Source: Thermus composti
GTDB taxonomy: Bacteria > Deinococcota > Deinococci > Deinococcales > Thermaceae
DNA length: 55,124 nucleotides
Assembly: GCF_014647535.1 (NCBI RefSeq)
Contig: NZ_BMPJ01000014.1
Span: 1-55,124 of the forward strand
Reading direction: 5' to 3'
The notes under the pieces were generated by a model. The model was not told the DNA's origin and did no database searches. It was given only the letters and a program-made list of their open reading frames with translations. This document shows positions 20,125 through 28,321 of this stretch, piece by piece. Position numbers and translations under genes: made by a program. The stretch's first letter is position 1; the number at the start of each line of letters is the position of its first letter.

Positions 20125-21150
20125 TCAGGCGAGGAGGAGGACGGGGCTTTCCAGGTAGCGGGCCACCCGCTCCAGAAGCCCCTTGGCGGCTTCCGGGGGA
20201 AGCCCCGAGGCCGCCAGGACCCCTTCCGGGGAGAGGAAGAGGCTTGGCCGGCCCGTGTGAAACTCCTCCTCCCCGTAGAAGCAGAGGAGGCCCTCTTCCT
20301 CCTCCCCCCCTTCCTGGCGGAAGAGGGCGAGGAAGCTTGCGACAGGCCTGAGGCCCAGGGGCTTTTCCCCCTCCATCCGGCCGAGGAGGGCCCTATAGGG
20401 CAGGCCGAGCTCCCCTAGGGCCCTTTCCGCCGCCCGGAGGAGGAAGGGGAGGGGGTTTGGGGGCACCCCGTGGACCTCCTGGAAGCGCTCCAGGGCCTCT
20501 TCCAAGGCGTCCAAGGAAAGCCTTTTCCGGAAGACCCGAACCCCCGCCGCCTCGAGGGGGGCCGGGGTGAGGCCTAAGGCGGGGGTGGGGGGCGGAAGCG
20601 GCGCTTCCTGTGGGGCCTCTTCCCCAGGCCTTTCCAGGAGGTCCTCCGCCCAGTCCTCCAGGAGGGGGGGTTCCTCTTGGGGGGTGGGGGGTGCCTCGGC
20701 CTCCGCCCAAAGGGGCGCCTCCGGGGCGGGGCCTTCCTGGACCGGCGCCTCTTCCAGGCTCAGGTCCTCCTCCAAGACCGCAAGGTCCTCTTCTAGGGCC
20801 AGGTCCTCCTCTAGGACCAAGGCCTCCTCCTCCAGGACCAGGTCCTCCTCCAGGGCCAAGTCCCCCGGGGCCGGCGCCTCCTGGGGCTTGGGGATGAGCT
20901 CCTCCAGGTCCACCCCCTCCCGGCCCAGGACCTCCTGGGCGCGCTTGAGCTCTGCCTCCGGGGGGAGGGGCGGGGGGGCTTCCGGCATGGGGGGGAGGTC
21001 CACCTCCCCGGCCATCACCTTGGCCAGGTAGGCCAGGATGTCCCGCTCCACGATGGTCCCGTCGGGGCCCGTGCCTTGGAGTTGGCGCCAGTCTATGCCG
21101 TTTTCCTCGGCCAAGCGCCGGGCGAGGGGCGTGATTTTGGGTTCTTCCAT
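20125..21150 (-). CDS. Lipoyl-less, E2-like protein with E3-binding domain
   Basis: 341 residues. Residues 4-42 (ITPLARRLAEENGID through GTIVERDILAYL) are a peripheral-subunit-binding domain, the part of 2-oxoacid dehydrogenase E2 that docks E1 or E3. There is no lipoyl domain before it. After it come an acidic LEEDL-type repeat (98-135), a Pro/Glu linker, and a C-terminal region (from about 207) resembling the first helices of the E2 acyltransferase domain but lacking the catalytic HxxxDG. It is therefore probably not an enzyme but an adaptor or scaffold for E1/E3-like proteins. No dehydrogenase genes are adjacent. Confidence 0.65.
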   Translation of the reverse strand: MEEPKITPLARRLAEENGIDWRQLQGTGPDGTIVERDILAYLAKVMAGEVDLPPMPEAPPPLPPEAELKRAQEVLGREGVDLEELIPKPQEAPAPGDLALEEDLVLEEEALVLEEDLALEEDLAVLEEDLSLEEAPVQEGPAPEAPLWAEAEAPPTPQEEPPLLEDWAEDLLERPGEEAPQEAPLPPPTPALGLTPAPLEAAGVRVFRKRLSLDALEEALERFQEVHGVPPNPLPFLLRAAERALGELGLPYRALLGRMEGEKPLGLRPVASFLALFRQEGGEEEEGLLCFYGEEEFHTGRPSLFLSPEGVLAASGLPPEAAKGLLERVARYLESPVLLLA

Positions 21151-21170
21151 CTTGGCCCTATGATAGCAGG
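21137..21170. promoter_or_regulatory. Divergent promoter with shared -10
   Basis: The nonamer CTATGATAG (21158-21166) supplies TATGAT on the plus strand, six bases before the GTG of the aminopeptidase (leaderless; TTGGGT at 21137 as weak -35), and TATCAT on the minus strand nine bases from the ATG of the E2-like gene. The two polymerases would compete for the same bases. Confidence 0.5.
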
Positions 21171-22235
21171 GTGGAGGCGCGGTTTGCGGAGCTTTTGGCA
21201 GGCTATTGCCTCGAGGCAGGCCCCGGCGAGACGGTTCTGGTGGAGGCGGAAACCACGGCCCTCCCCCTCCTTCCCCACCTGAAGCGGGCCCTTTTGGCGC
21301 GGGGGGCTTACCCCCTTTTCCGCTTGAGCTACCCCGGGGAGGGGCGGGACTTCCTCCTTTTTGGAGGCCGCTGGCTGGAGGAGGTCCCCGAGGCGGAGCG
21401 GGCCCTCTATGAGAAGGCGGACAAGTTCCTGCGCATCCTCTCGGCGGAAAACCCCTTGGAGACGGCCTCCTTGGACCCCGCTCTTCTCCTCAAGCACCAG
21501 CGGGCCTGGCGCCCCCTCCAGGAGATCCGGCTCAGGAAGCGCTGGACCCTCACCCTCTACCCCACGGCGGGCTACGCCGTGGGGGCGGGGATGGGGACGG
21601 AGGCGTTCCGGGCCTACCTGGAAAGGGCCCTCTTCCTGGACCAAGAGGACCCCGTGGCCGCCTGGAGGGCGCTTTCCGCGTTCCAGGAAAGCCTCATCCG
21701 GAGGCTTTCCCAGGGGAAGGAGCTCCGCATCCTGGCCCCGGGGACCGACCTACGGCTTTCCGTGGAGGGGCGCACCTGGGTGAACTCCGACGGCCGGCGC
21801 AACATGCCCTCGGGGGAGGTCTTCACCGGCCCCCTGGAAGACTCGGCCGAGGGGGAGGTGCGCTTCAACCTGCCCGCCTTCGTGGGGGGCGGGCGGGTGG
21901 AAGGGGTCTACCTCCGCTTCCACCGGGGGGAGGTGGTGGAGGCCCGGGCGGCAGTGGGGGAGGACTACCTGAAGGAGGCCCTTTCCACCGACGCGGGGGC
22001 CAGGCGGCTTGGGGAGGTGGGGATCGGCACCAACTTTGGCCTAAATAGGCCCACGGGCCTCATCCTCCTGGACGAGAAGATGGGGGGGACGGTCCACCTG
22101 GCCCTGGGCCGAAGCTACCCGGAAACCGGCGGGAAAAACGAAAGCGCCCTCCACTGGGATCTGGTGCTTTCCCTGAGGGAGGGGAGGCTCCTTGTGGACG
22201 ATGAGCCCCTTTTGGTGGAGGGGCGTTTCGTCTAG
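21171..22235 (+). CDS. M29 family aminopeptidase
   Basis: 354 residues of the thermophilic aminopeptidase (AmpS/aminopeptidase T) family, two-metal exopeptidases that strip N-terminal residues from peptides. Conserved segments are in the C-terminal half: NMPSGEVFTGP, the LGEVGIGTNFGLN stretch, and DEKMGGTVHLALGRSYPETGG, followed by SALHWDLV, which carry the Glu, His and Asp metal ligands. Somewhat shorter than the roughly 400-residue type members, so a distinct subgroup. GTG start set by the leaderless promoter. Ends four bases inside the convergent ABC permease gene. Confidence 0.85.
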   Translation: MEARFAELLAGYCLEAGPGETVLVEAETTALPLLPHLKRALLARGAYPLFRLSYPGEGRDFLLFGGRWLEEVPEAERALYEKADKFLRILSAENPLETASLDPALLLKHQRAWRPLQEIRLRKRWTLTLYPTAGYAVGAGMGTEAFRAYLERALFLDQEDPVAAWRALSAFQESLIRRLSQGKELRILAPGTDLRLSVEGRTWVNSDGRRNMPSGEVFTGPLEDSAEGEVRFNLPAFVGGGRVEGVYLRFHRGEVVEARAAVGEDYLKEALSTDAGARRLGEVGIGTNFGLNRPTGLILLDEKMGGTVHLALGRSYPETGGKNESALHWDLVLSLREGRLLVDDEPLLVEGRFV

Positions 22236-23002
22236 AGGTCCTTGCGCTCAAAGACCAAGGCCGCCAGGAGGGCGAAGCCGAGCGTGTAGATGAGGAGGAG
22301 AGAAAGCCCAAGCCCCGCCGCCTGCGGCCGCAGGTGGAGGTCCAAATAGGTGGTGAGGAGAAAGGGGGTGAGGGCGGGGAAGGCCACCAGGAGGCGCATG
22401 AGGAGGAGGGTGGCCACCGCCGCCAGGGCCGCCGCCGTGGTGGAGAGGAAGAGCACCCCGTAGAGGAGGGCCAGGGCGGAAAGGGGCAGGAGCACCGCCC
22501 CCGCCAGAAGGTGGGCCCTTAGGAGCTCGGCCAAGGCGGTGCCTGGGGGCAGGAGGCCGGTCCCGGCAAACCCCCCTTCCCCGAGCCCCGTCCCCCCGTA
22601 GAAGGGGCCGAGGCCATGGGGAAGGCCCGCCAAAAGCCCGCCCAGGAAGCTCACCGAGAGGAGGAGGAAGGGGTAGAGGAGGAGGGCGAAGAGCTTCGCC
22701 AGAAGGAGGAGGCTTCGGGGCAGGGGCCTTAAGAGGAGGGTCTTCAGGGTGCCCTGGGCCACCTCGCTGCCCAAGGCCTCGCTGGCGGCCATGACCACCA
22801 GGAAGGGGAAGAGGAACTCCATCCCGGCGAGGAGGCTTAGGGAGATCACCTGCCACCCCGAGGCCAGGACCAGGCCGTAGACCTTCTTAAGCCCGGGGGC
22901 CAAAGCCCAGAGGAAGGGGAGGAGAAAGGCGAAGAGGAGACCAAGCCCCACGGAGCGAAGCCGGAAAAGCTTGTAGAACTCAAAGAAGAAGAGCCTAAGC
23001 AT
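22232..23002 (-). CDS. ABC-2 type permease
   Basis: 256 residues with six predicted membrane helices. The cytoplasmic first segment is followed by SEVAQGTLKTLLLRPLPR, the conserved loop of ABC-2 exporters that contacts the ATPase. Overlaps the ATPase gene by eight bases, so the pair is translationally coupled and forms a two-subunit exporter or membrane-transaction complex. Substrate cannot be read from sequence; candidates include antibiotics, lipids or export of proteins. Confidence 0.85.
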   Translation of the reverse strand: MLRLFFFEFYKLFRLRSVGLGLLFAFLLPFLWALAPGLKKVYGLVLASGWQVISLSLLAGMEFLFPFLVVMAASEALGSEVAQGTLKTLLLRPLPRSLLLLAKLFALLLYPFLLLSVSFLGGLLAGLPHGLGPFYGGTGLGEGGFAGTGLLPPGTALAELLRAHLLAGAVLLPLSALALLYGVLFLSTTAAALAAVATLLLMRLLVAFPALTPFLLTTYLDLHLRPQAAGLGLSLLLIYTLGFALLAALVFERKDL

Positions 23003-23873
23003 GCCTCACCCGTTCCTGGTAGTAGCTTAGGAGGTCAAACCGCTCCGGGTGGAGGGCCTTCACCCGGTACCCCTCCTTGAGGAGGGCCTCCAGGACCGCC
23101 TCCGGGTTTCCCTCAAAGAGGATGGCCTCGCCTTGGAGCCGCGCCGAGGCCACCTGGGGGAGGCCCTTGAGGAGGGCCAGGGCTCCTTCCGGGGGGTGGG
23201 CCTCGAGGCGGAAGACCTCCCGCCCGGAAAGGGCCACCTCGTCCAGAAGCCGCCCCCCGCCCAGAATCCCCACCTTGTGGGCGTAGGGGCTCACCTCCTG
23301 GAGGTGGTGGGTGGAGAGGAGGACCGCCACGCCTTCTTGGGCCAGTTCCTGGAGAAGCCCGTGGACCAGGGCCACCCCCTCGGGGTCCAGGCCCGAGGTG
23401 GGCTCGTCCAGGACCAAGACCTTGGGGCGGTGGAGGATGGCGGCGGCGAGGCCCAGGCGCTGTCTCTGTCCCAGGGAGTAGCTTCCCACCTTCTGGTCCG
23501 CCACCGAGAGGAGCTTGAGGCGGGCTAAGACCTCCCCGATGCGGCCTTCTTCCCGCACCCCGGCCAAAAAGGCCTGCATCCTAAGGTTCTCCCGGCCGGT
23601 GAGGTAGGGGTAGAAGGCGGCGGGGGCCTCCACCAAAGCCCCCAGGTGGCGCCGGGCCTTGGGGCTCTTGTGCACGTCCTCCCCCAGGAGGAGGGCCCTC
23701 CCCTCGGTGGGGAAGGCGAGACCGGTAATCAGGCGGATCAGGGTGGTCTTGCCGCTCCCGTTGGGCCCCGCCAAGGCGTAGACCTCCCCTGGCCTCACGG
23801 AAAGGCTCACCCCCTGGAGCACGGGCTTGCGCCCGTAGCGCTTGCCGAGGCCCTCTAGCCTTAGGGCTTCCAT
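22995..23873 (-). CDS. ABC exporter ATPase
   Basis: 292 residues. Walker A GPNGSGKT at about 37-44, signature YSLGQRQRLGLA (a QR variant of LSGGQ usual for ABC-2/BcrA-type exporters), Walker B VLVLDEPTSGLDP, and the H-loop LLSTHH. A C-terminal extension of about 75 residues follows the ATPase core. Drives the partner permease at 22232. The -10 TAGTAT on the minus strand is seven bases before the ATG (leaderless) and overlaps the divergent -10 of the SRP RNA gene. Confidence 0.9.
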   Translation of the reverse strand: MEALRLEGLGKRYGRKPVLQGVSLSVRPGEVYALAGPNGSGKTTLIRLITGLAFPTEGRALLLGEDVHKSPKARRHLGALVEAPAAFYPYLTGRENLRMQAFLAGVREEGRIGEVLARLKLLSVADQKVGSYSLGQRQRLGLAAAILHRPKVLVLDEPTSGLDPEGVALVHGLLQELAQEGVAVLLSTHHLQEVSPYAHKVGILGGGRLLDEVALSGREVFRLEAHPPEGALALLKGLPQVASARLQGEAILFEGNPEAVLEALLKEGYRVKALHPERFDLLSYYQERVRHA

Positions 23874-23879
23874 GGATGC

Positions 23880-23886
23880 TATACTA
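23880..23886. promoter_or_regulatory. Overlapping divergent -10 elements
   Basis: The heptamer TATACTA gives TATACT (23880-23885) for the SRP RNA on the plus strand, with start expected at the mature RNA 5' end, and TAGTAT (23886-23881) for the ABC ATPase on the minus strand. Neither direction has a clear -35. Confidence 0.55.
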
Positions 23887-23890
23887 CCTA

Positions 23891-23992
23891 AGCCCCCGGT
23901 CCAGCGCGGCGGGCCGGGCGTGAACCGGGTCAGGTCCGGAAGGAAGCAGCCCTAAGCGCCACGGTCCGGGCGATGCTGGGTAGCCGGGGGTT
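23891..23992 (+). ncRNA. ffs: Signal recognition particle RNA (4.5S type)
   Basis: The universally conserved SRP core is present: GGTCAGG, then GGAAGGA, then AGCAGCCCTAA, forming the apical hairpin bound by Ffh. Ends pair as CCCCCGG (23893-23899) with CCGGGGG (23984-23990) to close a single long hairpin of about 100 bases without an Alu domain. Guides ribosomes making membrane and secreted proteins to the membrane with Ffh and FtsY. Confidence 0.95.
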
Positions 23993-23994
23993 AG

Positions 23995-24015
23995 TTATCC
24001 ACAGGGTTATCCACA
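23995..24015 (+). promoter_or_regulatory. Two tandem DnaA boxes
   Basis: Two perfect consensus DnaA boxes TTATCCACA, at 23995-24003 and 24007-24015, on the same strand and 12 bases apart start to start, directly after the SRP RNA. No dnaA, dnaN or AT-rich unwinding region is nearby, so this is more likely a DnaA titration or regulatory site than an origin. Confidence 0.65.
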
Positions 24016-24054
24016 GGCCCTCGAGGCCCTACCCAAGCCGCTCTTCCGCCGAAG

Positions 24055-24076
24055 CGCCCTCTAGAAGGGCGTTTTT
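24055..24076 (+). terminator. Terminator after the SRP RNA
   Basis: CGCCCT-CTAGA-AGGGCG (24055-24071) followed by TTTTT. Ends the SRP transcript; it lies just beyond the convergent CoA-transferase stop codon and may work for both. Confidence 0.8.
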
Positions 24077-24077
24077 C

Positions 24078-25283
24078 CTATCTCGTCCCTTCACGGGGAC
24101 GGACCTTGGCCACGCCCTTTTCCACAAGGGCCCGCACCGCCTCCTCCGGGAAGCCCGCCTCCCGCAGAACCTCCTCCGTGTGCTCCCCCAAAAGGGGCGG
24201 GGGGGCCGAGGGCCTTGCGGGGGTGCGGGAGAGGAAGCGCAAGGGGTTGGCCAGGGTGGGAAGCGCCCCAAGAAGAGGGTGCTCCAGGGTCCAGACCGCT
24301 TCCCGGGCCCTCGCCTGGGGGTCCTGGAAGGCCTCGGCCAGGTCGTTCACGGGGGCCGCGGGGACGCCCGCCTCCTTGAGCCTTGCAAGCCAGTAGGCCC
24401 GGGGGCGGGCCTTGAGGACCTGGGCCAGGGCCTCCACCACCTCCTTGCGGTGTTCCACCCGGAGGGCGTTCGTGGGAAAGCGCAGGGCGAGGTCGGGAAG
24501 CCCTACCACCTGGCAAAGCCTCCGGAACTGCTCGTCGTTGCCCACCGCCAGGATGAGCCAGCCGTCCTCTGCGGGAAAGGCCCCGTAGGGGACGATCTGG
24601 GGGTGGGCGTTGCCGAGCCTTCTGGGGGGCTTGCCCGTTAGGAGAAAGCTTTCCCCCAGGTTCGCCAGGGCGAAAAGCCCCACGTCAAAGAGGGAGAGGT
24701 CTATGTGCTGGCCAAGCCCGCTCCGTTCCCGCTCCCAAAGGGCGGCGAGGACGGCCAAGGCCCCCATCATCCCCGTCATCACGTCAATCCAGGCCACCCC
24801 CACCTTCATGGGGGGGCCTTCGGGCTCCCCGGTCACGGACATGATCCCGGTGTAGCCCTGAAGGGCGGCGTCGTAGCCGGGTTCCTGGGCCCGGGGGCCG
24901 GTGTGGCCGAAGCCGGTGATGGAGAGGTAGACCAGACGGGGGTTTAGGGCCCTTAGGCTTTCGTAGTCTAGGCCGTAGCGCCTGAGGTCCCCCGTCTTGA
25001 AGTTCTCCACAAGGACATCGGCCCTCTGGGCAAGGCGGCGCACCGCCTCCTGGCCCTCCGGGCGCTTGAGGTCCAGGGCCACGCTTTTCTTTCCCCGGTT
25101 CACCGCCAGGAAGTAGGCGCTTTCCCCCTCCACGAAGGGCGGCCCCCAGCCCCGGGTCTCATCCCCCCAAGGGGGTTCCACCTTGATGACCTCGGCCCCC
25201 AGGTCGGCCAGGATCAGGGTGCAGAGGGGGCCCGCCAGTACCCGGGAGAGGTCCAGGACCTGGATGCCGGCAAGGGGTTCCAT
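24078..25283 (-). CDS. CaiB/BaiF family CoA-transferase
   Basis: 401 residues of family III CoA-transferases, which move CoA between organic acids through a covalent aspartyl-CoA intermediate. The N-terminal GIQVLDLSRVLAGPLC and the VNRGKKSVALDLK segment are typical, and Asp167 in AWIDVMTG aligns with the catalytic aspartate of formyl-CoA transferase. Possible substrates include branched or dicarboxylic acids; no pathway genes lie beside it. A -10 TAGGAT on the minus strand (25296-25291) lies seven bases before the ATG, so the mRNA is probably leaderless. Confidence 0.88.
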   Translation of the reverse strand: MEPLAGIQVLDLSRVLAGPLCTLILADLGAEVIKVEPPWGDETRGWGPPFVEGESAYFLAVNRGKKSVALDLKRPEGQEAVRRLAQRADVLVENFKTGDLRRYGLDYESLRALNPRLVYLSITGFGHTGPRAQEPGYDAALQGYTGIMSVTGEPEGPPMKVGVAWIDVMTGMMGALAVLAALWERERSGLGQHIDLSLFDVGLFALANLGESFLLTGKPPRRLGNAHPQIVPYGAFPAEDGWLILAVGNDEQFRRLCQVVGLPDLALRFPTNALRVEHRKEVVEALAQVLKARPRAYWLARLKEAGVPAAPVNDLAEAFQDPQARAREAVWTLEHPLLGALPTLANPLRFLSRTPARPSAPPPLLGEHTEEVLREAGFPEEAVRALVEKGVAKVRPREGTR

Positions 25284-25314
25284 GGGGGCTATCCTAACCC
25301 CTTATAGTGGGGGC
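25284..25314. promoter_or_regulatory. Compact divergent leaderless promoters
   Basis: Only 31 bases separate two divergent start codons. Minus strand: TAGGAT (25296-25291) before the CoA-transferase ATG. Plus strand: TATAGT (25303-25308) six bases before the permease GTG at 25315. No recognisable -35 on either side. Confidence 0.5.
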
Positions 25315-26097
25315 GTGGGGCGCTTCCTCCGGCACCTCGTGGTCTTTGGGGTCCTCCTCTTCGTGGCCCTGCCCTTCCTCTGGATGGCCTACGCCGCCTT
25401 TCTTCCCAAGGAGGCGGTGTTTGCGGGGGAGCTCTTCGCCTTCGGGCTCAGCCTGGAGAACGTCCGGGCCTTGGGGCGGGAGGGCTTTTGGGGGAGGCTC
25501 GGCTTTTCCTTGGGGCTTTCCGCCTTTGTGGCCTTTCTCCAGCTCTTCACGGCCCTTTTAGCCGCTTACCCCTTGCGGGTGGGCCTCGGGCTCCTGCCCT
25601 TTTACCTGGTGCTCATGGCCATCCCCGCCGAGCTCTTGTTGGTGCCCCTTTACGGGATCCTTAAGAGCCTTTCCTTTCTAGACACCTTCTGGGCCCTGGT
25701 CCTGCCCTTCGCCGCAAGCCCCTTCATCGTCTACCTGGTCTACCAGGCCATGCGGGGGGTGCCGGAGGAGCTTTTGGAGGCGGCCAAGCTGGACGGGGCG
25801 GGGCATGGGGTGCTCCTTTTCCGCATCCTTCTCCCCCTTATCCGGCCCACCCTGGTGGCGGCCGGGGTTTTGGCCTTCGCCGCCCACTGGAACCTGGTCC
25901 TTTACCCCCGGGTCATGGTCTCCGACCCCCGCTTCTGGACCATCCAGACCTGGCTCACCGACCTCCAGCGCAAGTACCCCACAGACTGGGGCCTCCTTTC
26001 GGCGGCGGCCCTTTTGAGCGTCCTTCCCGTCGCCCTCCTTTACCTCCTCTTTGAAAGGCGGGTGGTGGCCACCTTTGAGGAGGGGCTTAAGGGCTAG
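25315..26097 (+). CDS. Sugar-type ABC importer permease (MalG-like), orphan
   Basis: 260 residues with six membrane helices and the EAA loop ([15 protein letters not shown], about residue 145), which docks the ATPase. The fold and the C-terminal segment fit the MalG/UgpE group of carbohydrate importers. Unusually, no partner permease, ATPase or binding protein is adjacent, so it must work with components encoded elsewhere or be a relic. The GTG at 25315 is preferred over upstream starts because the first helix follows at once and a -10 lies six bases before it. Overlaps rarA by four bases. Confidence 0.82.
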   Translation: MGRFLRHLVVFGVLLFVALPFLWMAYAAFLPKEAVFAGELFAFGLSLENVRALGREGFWGRLGFSLGLSAFVAFLQLFTALLAAYPLRVGLGLLPFYLVLMAIPAELLLVPLYGILKSLSFLDTFWALVLPFAASPFIVYLVYQAMRGVPEELLEAAKLDGAGHGVLLFRILLPLIRPTLVAAGVLAFAAHWNLVLYPRVMVSDPRFWTIQTWLTDLQRKYPTDWGLLSAAALLSVLPVALLYLLFERRVVATFEEGLKG

Positions 26098-27344
26098 CCT
26101 TCCCGGAACCGCTCCCTGAGGGCTTTAAGCCGCTCCCGGACCCGCTCCTCCCAGCCTTCTCCCGTGGCTTCAAAGAGCCTTAGGCCCTCGAGGCCCTCCG
26201 GCAGGTACCTTTGGGCGAAGCTTCCCTCCTTGTCCTCGTGGTAGTAGGCGTACCCCTTCCCGTGGCCCAGGGCGCGGGCGAGGCTGGTGGGAGCGTTCCT
26301 CAGGTTCAGGGGGACCTCGGCCTCGGGGTGGGCCTTGGCTGCCTCCTGGGCTTTTTTCCAAGCGGTGTAGAGGCTGTTGCTCTTGGGAGCCAAGGCCAGG
26401 TAGACCGCCGCCTCCACCAGGGCGAGCTCCCCTTCCGGGCTCCCCAAAGCCTCGTAGGCCTCCTTGGCGGCCACAGCGAGGCGGAGGGCTAGGGGATCGG
26501 CGAGGCCCACGTCCTCCAGGGCCACCCGGATGAGGCGCCGGGCCAGGTAAAGGGGGTCGGCCCCGCCCTCAAGGAGCCTCGCCAGGTAGTAAAGGGCGGC
26601 GTCCACGTGGCTTCCCCGCAGGGACTTGTGGAGGGCGGAGACCAGGTCGTAAAAACGGTCCCCCGCCCGGTCCATGGCGTAGCGCTCGGCGCCCAAGGCC
26701 TCCCGGACGCTCTTGGGGTCCACCTTGCCGAAGGCGGCGGCCAGCTCCAGGGTGTTCAGGGCGAAGCGGGCGTCGCCCCCCGCCGCCTGGGCCAAAAGCC
26801 GCAGGGCCTCCTCCTCGTAGGGGGTGCCCGGGAGGCCCCGGGGGTCGGTGAGGGCCCGCCGGAGGAGGGCGAGGAGGTTCTCTTCGCCCAGGGGCCGCAG
26901 GGGCAGGAGGCGGAGGCGGGAGCGGAGGGCGGGGGTGAGGTGGAAGGCGGGGTTTTCCGCCGTGGCCCCGATGAGGGTGAGGAGGCCCGACTCCAGGTGG
27001 GGGAGGAGGGCGTCCTGCTGGGCCTTGTTGAAGCGGTGGATCTCGTCCAGGAAGAGGACGAGGCCGCCCTTTGCCCGGGCTTCCTCCACCGCCTGCCGCA
27101 CCTCCTTAAGCCCCGCCTCCACCGCCGAAAGCTTTAGGAAGGGCCTCCCCACCCCTTCCGCCAGGAGGCGGGCCAAGGTGGTCTTGCCCGTCCCCGGGGG
27201 GCCGAAGAGGACCATGGAGCTCAGGCGCCCCTCGGCCAGCATGCGCCGGAGGAGGCCCCTTTCCCCGGTGAGGTGGGGCTGGCCCAAGACCTCGTCCAGG
27301 CTTCGGGGGCGGAGGCGTTCCGCCAGGGGTTCCACGCCTCCCAT
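26094..27344 (-). CDS. rarA: Replication-associated recombination protein RarA
   Basis: 416 residues, AAA+ ATPase of the RarA/MgsA/WRNIP1 family, related to clamp loaders and acting at stalled replication forks. Walker A GPPGTGKT at 48-55, Walker B LVLFLDE at 96-102, then [13 protein letters not shown] and the sensor segment GATAENPAF, all diagnostic. The C-terminal tetramerisation region includes the conserved [17 protein letters not shown] and the [21 protein letters not shown] segment. Full length. Confidence 0.95.
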   Translation of the reverse strand: MGGVEPLAERLRPRSLDEVLGQPHLTGERGLLRRMLAEGRLSSMVLFGPPGTGKTTLARLLAEGVGRPFLKLSAVEAGLKEVRQAVEEARAKGGLVLFLDEIHRFNKAQQDALLPHLESGLLTLIGATAENPAFHLTPALRSRLRLLPLRPLGEENLLALLRRALTDPRGLPGTPYEEEALRLLAQAAGGDARFALNTLELAAAFGKVDPKSVREALGAERYAMDRAGDRFYDLVSALHKSLRGSHVDAALYYLARLLEGGADPLYLARRLIRVALEDVGLADPLALRLAVAAKEAYEALGSPEGELALVEAAVYLALAPKSNSLYTAWKKAQEAAKAHPEAEVPLNLRNAPTSLARALGHGKGYAYYHEDKEGSFAQRYLPEGLEGLRLFEATGEGWEERVRERLKALRERFREG

Positions 27345-27371
27345 GCTACGCCCGTGGTAGCCTAGGGGGGA

Positions 27372-28058
27372 ATGCGGGGGCTTTTCCTTTTGCCCTGGGG
27401 CCTCTTCCTCCTTGGGCTTTCCCCCTTGGCCCTCCTTTCCCCCTTAGGGGGCGCGGTGGGCCGGGGGATGGGGCTCCTCCTCGTGGGGGTGGTCCTCGCC
27501 GGGGTGGCGAGCCTCTACTCCCGGTTCCCCGTGGGCTTTCGGGTGCAGCTGGCCCTGGTCTTGGGCCTTGGGCTTCTCGCCTTCCAGTTCGCCCTCGAGG
27601 CCGCCTTCCTCCTCACCGGGGCGGAGGCCCCCGGGTACGTCGCCTTGGGGGGGCTTCTGGGGGCCTTGGCCCTGGGGGTGGTCTTCCTCCTGGGCACCGG
27701 GCGGGAGGCCCCCTTGCTCCCCGCCTTGGAGGGGGTGGGAAGCCGGGAGGACCTTAGGCGGCTTTCCGGGGCCTTGGAGGGGCTTGCCCTGAGGCGGGAG
27801 CTGGTCTTGGTCTTTCTGGCTTCCCCCGTGCCCCCCGAGCGCCTTTTGGGGGAGCTTCGCCGGGGAGACTTGGCCTTTCGGCTGGAGGGGGGCTACCTCC
27901 TGGTCCTCCAGGGGGGGCGGGCGGAGGACGCCGCCGGGCTTTTGCGCCGCTTGAGGGAGCGGTTTCCCCTGGCCGCCTACGCCGTGGAGCGGTGGCGGGG
28001 AGGGAGCCTGGAGCGGGTTCTGGCCCGCCTCGAGGCGGAGGCCCTGCTCCAGGCTTAA
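27372..28058 (+). CDS. Four-helix membrane protein with GGDEF-like remnant
   Basis: 228 residues. Four membrane helices fill residues 1-110. The cytoplasmic remainder has helix-strand spacing like a diguanylate cyclase: [18 protein letters not shown] sits where R(Y)GGDEF would be, followed by a helix ([12 protein letters not shown]). The catalytic acidic residues are absent, so at most it binds nucleotide or a partner. The domain call is pattern-based and weak. The TAA stop is part of the repeat CTTAAGTACCCC at 28054. No confident function. Confidence 0.55.
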   Translation: MRGLFLLPWGLFLLGLSPLALLSPLGGAVGRGMGLLLVGVVLAGVASLYSRFPVGFRVQLALVLGLGLLAFQFALEAAFLLTGAEAPGYVALGGLLGALALGVVFLLGTGREAPLLPALEGVGSREDLRRLSGALEGLALRRELVLVFLASPVPPERLLGELRRGDLAFRLEGGYLLVLQGGRAEDAAGLLRRLRERFPLAAYAVERWRGGSLERVLARLEAEALLQA

Positions 28059-28089
28059 GTACCCCCAGCGGCGGGGGCCCCAAAAGCGG
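28054..28089. repeat. GC-rich terminator-like repeat (copy F)
   Basis: CTTAAGTACCCC, then GCGGCGGGGGCC, then CCAAAAGCGG. In reverse complement it lines up base for base over most of its length with the element at 10028-10063. It carries the stop codon of the preceding gene. Confidence 0.5.
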
Positions 28090-28097
28090 CCGCTCAG

Positions 28098-28136
28098 CGG
28101 TGTAGCCACCATGTTCCTACACCGACAAGGGGTGTA
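28098..28136 (+). promoter_or_regulatory. Mutually exclusive hairpins upstream of a small ORF
   Basis: CGGTGTAG (28098-28105) pairs perfectly with CTACACCG (28117-28124). The inner part of that right arm, TACACC (28118-28123), can instead pair with GGTGTA (28131-28136). Both cannot form at once, the layout of an attenuator or riboswitch expression platform. Two copies of GGGTTTTCCC (28138, 28170) follow before the Shine-Dalgarno at 28193. Confidence 0.4.
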
Positions 28137-28205
28137 CGGGTTTTCCCCTTAGAGCCACCGCCGGGCCCTGGGTTTTCCCTACCTTGGAGGCTAAGGAGGT
28201 GCCCC

Positions 28206-28280
28206 ATGGAGCAAGGGAAAGCCATCAGCGAGGCCTGGCAGGAGGCCATGGAAACCTACGGCGAGCGGGAAGAGGAGTAG
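28206..28280 (+). CDS. 24-residue small protein
   Basis: A 24-codon ORF, ATG at 28206 to TAG at 28280, encoding MEQGKAISEAW through YGEREEE. Support: one of the best Shine-Dalgarno sequences in the window, AAGGAGGT at 28193-28200, five bases before the ATG; a dedicated terminator beginning 11 bases after the stop; and a structured leader. The peptide is amphipathic-helical with an acidic tail and no signal or membrane segment. It could be a regulatory leader peptide or a functional microprotein. I do not recognise it. Confidence 0.55.
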   Translation: MEQGKAISEAWQEAMETYGEREEE

Positions 28281-28290
28281 GCCAAGCCCA

Positions 28291-28321
28291 AAGGAGAGGG
28301 GGGTTTCCCCCTCCTTTTTTT
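28291..28321 (+). terminator. Terminator of the small-ORF transcript
   Basis: AAGGAG-A-GGGG (28291-28301) pairs with CCCCCTCCTT (28307-28316), running into a seven-T tract (28315-28321). A strong intrinsic terminator. Confidence 0.85.

Noticed and set aside
20823-20900. The LEEDL-type acidic repeat as a CRISPR or tandem DNA repeat.
   Set aside because: It is an in-frame protein repeat of variable unit length, with no spacers.
23995-24076. Chromosomal replication origin at the two DnaA boxes.
   Set aside because: Only two boxes, no dnaA/dnaN, no AT-rich unwinding region.
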